Assembly: GCA_022840285.1 (NCBI GenBank)
Contig: JALHIE010000006.1
Location: 1-37,394, forward strand
Source: Porphyromonadaceae bacterium
GTDB taxonomy: Bacteria; Bacteroidota; Bacteroidia; Bacteroidales; Dysgonomonadaceae
Direction: 5' to 3'
Length of the DNA: 37,394 bases
The position numbers and the translations under genes are program-made. Below are positions 32,646-37,394 of the stretch, in pieces. The notes beneath the pieces are model-generated. The model was not told the origin of the DNA. It did not search any database and worked only from the letters and a program-made list of their open reading frames with translations. Each line of letters begins with the position of its first letter. Within the stretch, counting starts at the first letter, position 1.

Positions 32646-34628
32646 ATGACAGAGAAAAGCAAACACGAGCAGGATGCGGCGCAGAGACAGGCCGGACTGC
32701 TGACAGAAGCATTGGAAAAGGCCCGTTCCAACGATGGCCGGTTCCTCAATCAGTCCGGGAAGAGAACCCCGGAGCTCTATCCGAAAGGGGTGACGGTCTC
32801 CCCTTTCAACTCACTCATACTGGCTCTTCACAGCGATTCCAAGGAGTTCAAGACGAACGACTACGTCCTGTTCTCCGAGGCTAAGAAGAGAGGTGACAGC
32901 GTTCAGGGCGGCGAGAAGGGCGTGCCCTTCGTATGGTACAACTGGAACCAGTATGCCAATAAGGAAAAGCCGGAAGACATCATTTCAAAGGATGACTACA
33001 AGGCTCTTCCGGACGATGCTAAGGATTCCTATAAAGCAGTCCGTCAACGTGAGATCAGGACGCTGTTCAATGTGGATCAGACCACGATGGCAATGTCCAA
33101 CCCTGAGGAATACGGCAGGCTTATCGATATGAACAAAGAGCAGGATGAGAAGAAACTTCACATGGAAGTCAACCGTTTCCTTCAGAACATGAAGGACAAT
33201 CTGGTCAACGTCAGAAAAGACGGTACAGGTGTGCCGCATTACGATACGGCCAAAGATACGGTCTTCCTTCCTGCGCAGAAGCATTTCGCCTCGTATGCCG
33301 AATATGTTCAGGATGCGCTGCGGCAGATTGTTTCGGCCACCGGGCATCCGCAGAGGCTTAACAGAAATGGTTTTGTCATGGACGGCGGTACGACTCCGAA
33401 AGAAAGCCAGCAGAGCCGTGAAAAGCTCGTCATCGAGATGGCATCAGCCGTCAAGATGACTCAGTTCGGACTTCCGGCCAGACTGTCCAAAGATGCAATG
33501 CAGGAAATCGGCAACTGGGAAAAGGAACTGAAAGACAATCCCCGCTTCCTCGATGCTCTGGAGATGGATATCAACAACAGCCTCGGCATGATAGCAAAGG
33601 CTGAGAGAGGTGAGAAAATCGAACTGGGGCCTCAGAAGGAGGCTGATGAGACCCAGAACGAATCCGTCAATGCACGGGTCATCATGCTTCAGGACTCGGA
33701 AAGCAAGCGTTGGATTCTGTACATCAAGCCGGAGAATGAGAAAGCACTTACCGTATATCCGGAAAAGGATGATGTCGGCAGGTTCTTCGCTGCGGCAAAG
33801 CACAGTGAGGAGAAGGCCGACCGCGTCCGTCAGGAACTTGCACAGAAATACTACGGGCTGGCCATGGCCAAACCGGGCATTAACACCGACATCTTCGGCA
33901 AGGCTCCTGAAGGCGTTGACCTTGATGCCATCCAGAGAGTGAACATCTTCAAGTCAAAGAACGACGGGAAGATCCTCTGCCTGGTCAGCATCAATGGCAT
34001 GGACAAGCTGCCACCGCGTGAGGTCTCCCCGTTCCAGTGGCAGAAGATGTGGCTTGCGGAAGACAAGAACGAATACAAGAAGGTTCTAGCCGCCACCCTT
34101 TTCGAGGACCAGCTGAGAAGCCGACAGGAAGCCATTCAGCAGGAACAAGCCAAGGAACAGGAAGAGGAGAAACGTCAGAACTCTCCGGAGCAGAAAGCAA
34201 AGGAAGAAAGGGAGGAAAAGGCCAAGGAGGAACTGACCAAAGCTGAAACGAAAGCCGTGGCCGCAATTGCCCTTGCCCCTGTCCTCCGTCAGTACGATGA
34301 CATCAAGAAGAAGCATCCCGATGCGCTCCTACTGTTCCGAACCGGCGATTTCTACCAGACCTACAAGGACGATGCACGCAAGGCGAGCAGCATTCTGGGC
34401 ATCACACTGACCCGTAATGACCAGATCAAGGACAGAGAAGGAAAACCGCTGGAGTCAGCCGGATTCCCGCAGCACGCACTGGACACCTACCTGCCCAAAC
34501 TCATCCGTGCCGGGCAACGTGTGGCAATCTGTGACCAGCTGGAGAGTCCTCAGAGGCAGCAGCAACAGGAGCAGAAGAACATCGTCCAAGAACAGGAAAA
34601 GGAGGCAACCCGTGGCTACCATCGTTGA
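32646..34628 (+). CDS. ArdC-like protein with dead metallopeptidase site, fused to a MutS domain I
   Basis: 660 residues in two parts. Residues 1-300 match the ArdC antirestriction layout seen in the gene at 36254: an N-terminal ssDNA-binding region (FVWYNWNQYANKEKP) and a zincin-like region. At the active-site position, however, it reads LRQIVSATG where ArdC has LHECAHATG, so both zinc His and the catalytic Glu are lost. The later TQFGL region is kept. A Glu/Lys-rich linker (about 490-540) leads to residues about 545-630, which match the mismatch-binding domain I of MutS (LLLFRTGDFYQTYKDDARKA, then GFPQHALDTYLPKLIRAGQR and VAICDQLE). It may bind incoming or mismatched DNA without hydrolysing anything. 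Its 3' end overlaps the next gene. Confidence 0.82.
   Translation: MTEKSKHEQDAAQRQAGLLTEALEKARSNDGRFLNQSGKRTPELYPKGVTVSPFNSLILALHSDSKEFKTNDYVLFSEAKKRGDSVQGGEKGVPFVWYNWNQYANKEKPEDIISKDDYKALPDDAKDSYKAVRQREIRTLFNVDQTTMAMSNPEEYGRLIDMNKEQDEKKLHMEVNRFLQNMKDNLVNVRKDGTGVPHYDTAKDTVFLPAQKHFASYAEYVQDALRQIVSATGHPQRLNRNGFVMDGGTTPKESQQSREKLVIEMASAVKMTQFGLPARLSKDAMQEIGNWEKELKDNPRFLDALEMDINNSLGMIAKAERGEKIELGPQKEADETQNESVNARVIMLQDSESKRWILYIKPENEKALTVYPEKDDVGRFFAAAKHSEEKADRVRQELAQKYYGLAMAKPGINTDIFGKAPEGVDLDAIQRVNIFKSKNDGKILCLVSINGMDKLPPREVSPFQWQKMWLAEDKNEYKKVLAATLFEDQLRSRQEAIQQEQAKEQEEEKRQNSPEQKAKEEREEKAKEELTKAETKAVAAIALAPVLRQYDDIKKKHPDALLLFRTGDFYQTYKDDARKASSILGITLTRNDQIKDREGKPLESAGFPQHALDTYLPKLIRAGQRVAICDQLESPQRQQQQEQKNIVQEQEKEATRGYHR
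34598..34604 (+). promoter_or_regulatory. Strong Shine-Dalgarno deciding the GTG start of the hydrolase
   Basis: AAGGAGG, 7 nt before GTG 34612, lies within the coding sequence of the preceding gene. Shine-Dalgarno sequences of this quality are uncommon in Bacteroidota, and a second case precedes ATG 8102. It favours the GTG over the ATG at 34633. Confidence 0.5.
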
Positions 34629-35646
34629 AAGAATGTTTCTGGCTGTGCTGGCAGTAACCCTGTCAGTGCAGCCGATGATGGCCGCCCAGGATAAGGCCGC
34701 ACCAAAAGCAAACCAGATATCATTACGCAAGACTATGAGCAAATCCAGTGAATACGTTGACAAGTACGCCGAAGCCGCCATGGAGCAGATGCGACGGTAC
34801 GGCATTCCGGCATCCGTCACGCTTGCCCAGGGTATCCTTGAAAGCGGCAGCGGACAGAGCGAACTGTCCAGAAAGGGCAACAACCATTTCGGGATAAAGG
34901 CATCCTCATCATGGCTGGAGAGCGGAGGACGCTATCTTGTCTATACCGATGACAAGCCCAATGAGAAGTTCTGCCAGTACGCTTCCGTGGCGGACAGCTA
35001 CGAGCATCATTCCCTGTTTCTGAAGGGAAACAGCCGGTATTCCGCACTGTTCAAGCTCTCCCCTGACGATTATGTGGGATGGACCAACGGACTACAGAAG
35101 GCCGGATATGCGACCAGCAAGTCATACGCATCATCCCTGCAGAGCGTCATCAAGTCCAACGGTCTTGACAAGTATGACAAGATGGTCATGCAGGAACAGG
35201 GCTGGCAGTCCACCAAGCCGCAGACCACTACACTGTCGGAACTTGCCTCCAACTCTCAGGAAGCGGTACCGGCACAGAAGCAGGAAACCAAAGAGCAGCC
35301 GAAACAAGAAGAGCAGAAACAGGAACCCGTTCAGCCGAAAGACAAGGATTATTTCAACACCATACTGGCCGATTCGGAGAAGGAGTCAAACTCATGGGAG
35401 AACTTCTTCGGACTGAATGACAGCACCAGTGTTGCGGGCATCGACCCTATCGTGAACCTTGTCAGTACCCTGTTTGCCGGCCTCTTGGCCATGGCCGTTC
35501 AGATTGACAACATGGGTAACGCCGTGGCCGTACAACAGTCCTCACAGGAAGCCCAAAGCGTGGATGCCAATGCCCTGGCAGCACAGAATTTTGACAATGC
35601 AATGAATTCATCAATCAATAACCCAATTAAAAGAACAAGATCATGA
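34612..35646 (+). CDS. Secreted peptidoglycan hydrolase (GH73-type glucosaminidase)
   Basis: 344 residues. I place the start at GTG 34612, because a strong AAGGAGG lies about 7 nt before it; the ATG at 34633 is the alternative. Either gives a signal peptide cut after VQPMMA. The catalytic domain (about 55-205) has the GH73/FlgJ-type motif LAQGILESGSGQSELS with the catalytic Glu at 77, plus NHFGIKA and an FCQYASVADSYEHHSLFL segment. A Gln/Glu/Lys-rich linker follows (240-275), and a late hydrophobic segment (VNLVSTLFAGLLAMAVQ) may anchor it. It would open the wall for the channel, as VirB1 does. The start overlaps the previous gene by 17 nt, and the stop overlaps the next start by 4 nt (ATGA). 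Confidence 0.85.
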   Translation: MATIVERMFLAVLAVTLSVQPMMAAQDKAAPKANQISLRKTMSKSSEYVDKYAEAAMEQMRRYGIPASVTLAQGILESGSGQSELSRKGNNHFGIKASSSWLESGGRYLVYTDDKPNEKFCQYASVADSYEHHSLFLKGNSRYSALFKLSPDDYVGWTNGLQKAGYATSKSYASSLQSVIKSNGLDKYDKMVMQEQGWQSTKPQTTTLSELASNSQEAVPAQKQETKEQPKQEEQKQEPVQPKDKDYFNTILADSEKESNSWENFFGLNDSTSVAGIDPIVNLVSTLFAGLLAMAVQIDNMGNAVAVQQSSQEAQSVDANALAAQNFDNAMNSSINNPIKRTRS

Positions 35647-36248
35647 TTAAATGTAACGTGACCGTCATCGGCTCAATCAGCCGCAGCGGTGAAGCAAGAA
35701 CAGACAAAGAAGGAAAGCCGTTTTTCACTTTCGGTATCAGGACCGCCATCCCGGCCGGTCAGAGTGAGGAGAAACCAGTGGATATCAGCGTGGCCATGAA
35801 CGGAACCCCGGAGAATCAGGGCGATTTTCGTGAAGGAGCCAAAGTCAAGGTGCAGGGTGTCCTGTCCTTCCGCAAGAAGGATGACAACCTTTATCTGAAC
35901 CTATCCGCATCGGATGTGACGTTCGGTCCAGAAGAGTCAGATTCCATCAAGGGGACCATGTCGTTCAAGGGAACAACAGGTTCCAAGGACATTCCAGAAA
36001 AGAAGGGAAAGAAAGGAGCCTACCGTCTCTTCGATGCCTTCAGCAGCGAGAAGACGGCTGATGACCAGTACGTCTATACATGGGTTCACTTTGTTGACTT
36101 CAGCTCTGACCGTCCTGACTGGCTCGGTCCGAAGAAAGGCATCGAGGCTGAAGGCGACCTGGAACTCTCCTACTTCAACGAGAGACTGTCACTCAACTGC
36201 ATAGTTTCTTCCCTCTCATTCTGGGAGAAGCCATCTTCTAACCAGTAA
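35643..36248 (+). CDS. OB-fold single-stranded-DNA-binding-type protein
   Basis: 201 residues, soluble. The first half (1-100) has an SSB-like OB-fold pattern: CNVTVIGSISRSGEAR, FFTFGIRTAI, DISVAMNG, GAKVKVQGVLSFRKKDDNLY. The second half (100-201) seems to carry a second, more diverged strand set (YTWVHFVDFSS ... EAEGDLELSYFNERLSLN). Classical acidic SSB tips are missing. It lies between the hydrolase (ATGA overlap) and ardC, in a group that would protect DNA entering the recipient. The match is by pattern and context, not by diagnostic residues. Confidence 0.7.
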   Translation: MIKCNVTVIGSISRSGEARTDKEGKPFFTFGIRTAIPAGQSEEKPVDISVAMNGTPENQGDFREGAKVKVQGVLSFRKKDDNLYLNLSASDVTFGPEESDSIKGTMSFKGTTGSKDIPEKKGKKGAYRLFDAFSSEKTADDQYVYTWVHFVDFSSDRPDWLGPKKGIEAEGDLELSYFNERLSLNCIVSSLSFWEKPSSNQ

Positions 36249-36253
36249 GCACC

Positions 36254-37312
36254 ATGGCAAAGGACAACAACTACAGTTCCGATGGCCAGTCAGCCACTGA
36301 CCGTGCGCTTGACCGGTTCACGGAACTGATGATTGAGAAGATAGAGACTCTTTCAGGAGACTGGAAGAAGCCCTGGTTCACGCCCGGTGTGGTTCAGGCT
36401 CCGCGCAACATGTCCGGAAGGAACTACAACGGCATGAACAGTTTGATGCTGATGTTCCAGGCGGAGAAGATGGGATATGATTCTCCTGTCTGGGGCACTT
36501 TCGACCGCATCACGAACCTGAACTATGCCAAGGACAAATCCGGAAACCGTTTCGTAGCCTGCGATGAGAATGGCAACAAGTTGCCACAGGTAAGAATCAA
36601 TACGGGAGAGAAATCCTTTCCTGTATTCCTGACCACGTTCACCGTAGTAAATCAGGAGACAAAGGCTCATATTCCCTACGACGATTACAAGCAGCTGTCC
36701 CGTGAGGAACAGGATAAGTACAAGGTCTATCCGAAGCTTCAGGTCTATAACGTCTTCAACATTGCGGCACAGACCAATCTGAAGGAGACACGTCCTGAAA
36801 TGTATGAGAAGCTGATGGCGGAAGCCAGTGGCCAGGTACAGCATCAGGAAGGCGACTTGAAAAGCCATCCGGCCATAGACAAGATGATTGATGACAATCT
36901 TTTCCTCTGCCCTATCCGTCAGGTCAAAGGTGACGATGCCTATTACAGCATATCCAAGGATGAGATCGTTGTCCCGACACGTGAGCAGTTCGTCGATGGA
37001 GAGGCATTCGCGACCAATGCGCTGCATGAATGCGCTCATGCTACGGGCAGTGAGTCAAGACTCGGACGTATCAAGGGAGGACAGCCGTTCGGCTCACCGG
37101 AATATGCCAAGGAGGAACTGACTGCCGAACTGTCTGCCGCTGTTGTGGCAAGTCAGTATGGCCTGACCAAACACGTCAAGAACGACAGTGCGGCTTACCT
37201 CAAGTCATGGCTTGGCTCTCTTCATGAAAGTCCGGACTTCCTGAAGACAGTCTTGACTGATGTGAAACGCTGTTCAAGCATGCTGACCCAGCGCATTGTA
37301 CTAGCCCCCTAA
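36254..37312 (+). CDS. ardC: ArdC-type antirestriction protein, 3' end replaced by an IS
   Basis: 352 residues in the open frame. The N-terminal domain (1-150) is the ArdC ssDNA-binding module (LSGDWKKPWFTPG, RNYNGMNSLMLM, FDRITNL). The C-terminal domain is a zincin-like metallopeptidase with HECAH at 258-262 (ALHECAHATGSESRLGR) and the later Glu-containing KEELTAELSAAVVASQYGL. ArdC proteins shield incoming single-stranded DNA from host restriction. From residue 348 the reading frame enters a presumed IS3-family end at nt 37297 and stops four codons later. If native ArdC is only slightly longer, function may persist. The pseudo-ArdC fusion at 32646 is its diverged paralogue. Confidence 0.88.
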   Translation: MAKDNNYSSDGQSATDRALDRFTELMIEKIETLSGDWKKPWFTPGVVQAPRNMSGRNYNGMNSLMLMFQAEKMGYDSPVWGTFDRITNLNYAKDKSGNRFVACDENGNKLPQVRINTGEKSFPVFLTTFTVVNQETKAHIPYDDYKQLSREEQDKYKVYPKLQVYNVFNIAAQTNLKETRPEMYEKLMAEASGQVQHQEGDLKSHPAIDKMIDDNLFLCPIRQVKGDDAYYSISKDEIVVPTREQFVDGEAFATNALHECAHATGSESRLGRIKGGQPFGSPEYAKEELTAELSAAVVASQYGLTKHVKNDSAAYLKSWLGSLHESPDFLKTVLTDVKRCSSMLTQRIVLAP

Positions 37313-37394
37313 ATAACTGGACTAAATTATAAAAACAATTTAGTAATAGTTAATTTAGCAATCATGACAAAAGAACGAAGAACATTTACACCTG
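37297..37394 (+). mobile_element. Left end of a probable IS3-family insertion sequence (partial)
   Basis: From 37297 the sequence starts TGTACTAGCCCCCTAAATAA and continues to GGACTAAATT, resembling IS150-group IS3-family terminal inverted repeats (TGTACT...CCC...TGGAC). An internal hairpin ACTAAATT/AATTTAGT (37321-37328, 37337-37344) follows. A reading frame starting ATG 37364 opens MTKERRTFTP, like the beginning of IS3-type OrfA proteins (RR-FTPEFK). The rest, the right end and the target duplication are outside the window, so this is provisional. Confidence 0.6.
37364..37394 (+). CDS. Start of probable IS3-family transposase OrfA (partial)
   Basis: Only ten codons are present: MTKERRTFTP, then the window ends. 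The basic start with RR-FTP is common to IS3-family OrfA HTH proteins. Identification depends on the terminal-repeat-like sequence 67 nt upstream. Confidence 0.45.
   Translation, partial: MTKERRTFTP

Larger units (their letters stand above)
647..37394. mobile_element. Integrative and conjugative element, CTnDOT-class transfer genes (left end; continues past window)
   Basis: The left boundary is placed where mnmE homology ends, near nt 647. The exact crossover cannot be set because the right junction is not in the window. The element carries a tyrosine integrase 0.5 kb from that junction, HTH regulators, a RepA-like ATPase and primase, a complete-looking TraE-to-TraO type IV secretion set, a VirD4 coupling ATPase and ArdC. 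All genes point away from the junction, as is usual for an ICE with its integrase at one end. A relaxase and the right end are expected downstream. No cargo such as antibiotic resistance is seen in this portion. Confidence 0.85.

Noticed and set aside
36353..37039. 228-codon minus-strand frame opposite ardC
   Set aside because: Shadow of the ArdC gene; no similarity to any family I recognise.
1..37394. CRISPR array, tRNA or rRNA genes
   Set aside because: No regularly spaced repeats, tRNA cloverleaf or rRNA-like sequence was seen on reading through the window.

Overview
The window is the left part of a Bacteroidota (probably Bacteroidales) integrative and conjugative element (ICE) sitting in a chromosomal mnmE gene. 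The assignment rests on a TraE/F/G/J/K/L/M/N/O-type conjugation operon of the CTnDOT class, families otherwise typical of Bacteroides elements (DUF4134, DUF4133, DUF3714, DUF4138, DUF4099), and a promoter that fits the Bacteroides TTTG / TAnnTTTG consensus. The genus cannot be fixed from this sequence. Every supported gene is on the + strand.

Layout. (1) 1-682: 3' part of mnmE, cut short by the insertion, so its C-terminal Cys motif is replaced by a few unrelated residues. (2) 683-1153: a non-coding left end dense in short inverted and direct repeats, ending in the integrase promoter. (3) 1154-4235: tyrosine integrase and two unrecognised genes, the second apparently frameshifted near its start. 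(4) 4236-7287: a symmetrical operator-like palindrome, a terminator that lies in the leader of an excisionase-type HTH gene, a second HTH gene, a RepA-like ATPase and a Toprim primase. Between the last two is an imperfect direct repeat that could belong to an origin. (5) 7288-7620: terminator plus the putative promoter region of the transfer operon. (6) 7621-21196: mating-pair-formation (type IV secretion) genes in the order small membrane protein, two TraE pilin-like proteins, TraF, TraG (VirB4), three secreted proteins, TraJ (VirB6), TraK (VirB8), TraL, TraM (VirB10), TraN (VirB9), TraO and a lipoprotein. (7) 21203-37312: coupling ATPase (VirD4), DUF4099/DUF3945 protein, Toprim protein, a bPH2-like membrane protein, two tandem secreted paralogues, membrane proteins, a degenerate M23 protein, a pseudo-ArdC/MutS-domain fusion, a GH73-type glucosaminidase, an OB-fold protein and ArdC. 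(8) 37297-37394: the left end of what looks like an IS3-family element inserted in ardC; the rest lies outside the window.

How it fits together. The integrase and HTH factors would control excision; the ATPase and primase could allow replication of the excised circle. The 7621-37312 block has almost no gaps and many overlaps, so it reads as one roughly 30-kb operon building the channel, coupling DNA to it, cutting peptidoglycan and protecting incoming DNA. No relaxase, no recognisable oriT, no resistance gene and no RNA gene was found in the window. The relaxase and right end presumably lie downstream.

The most unusual features are the dead ArdC-like domain fused to a MutS domain I next to an intact ArdC, the cytoplasmic M23 domain lacking a catalytic His, three dispersed paralogues of one secreted family, a leader with a start-stop codon pair and terminator before an HTH gene, and the truncation of mnmE.
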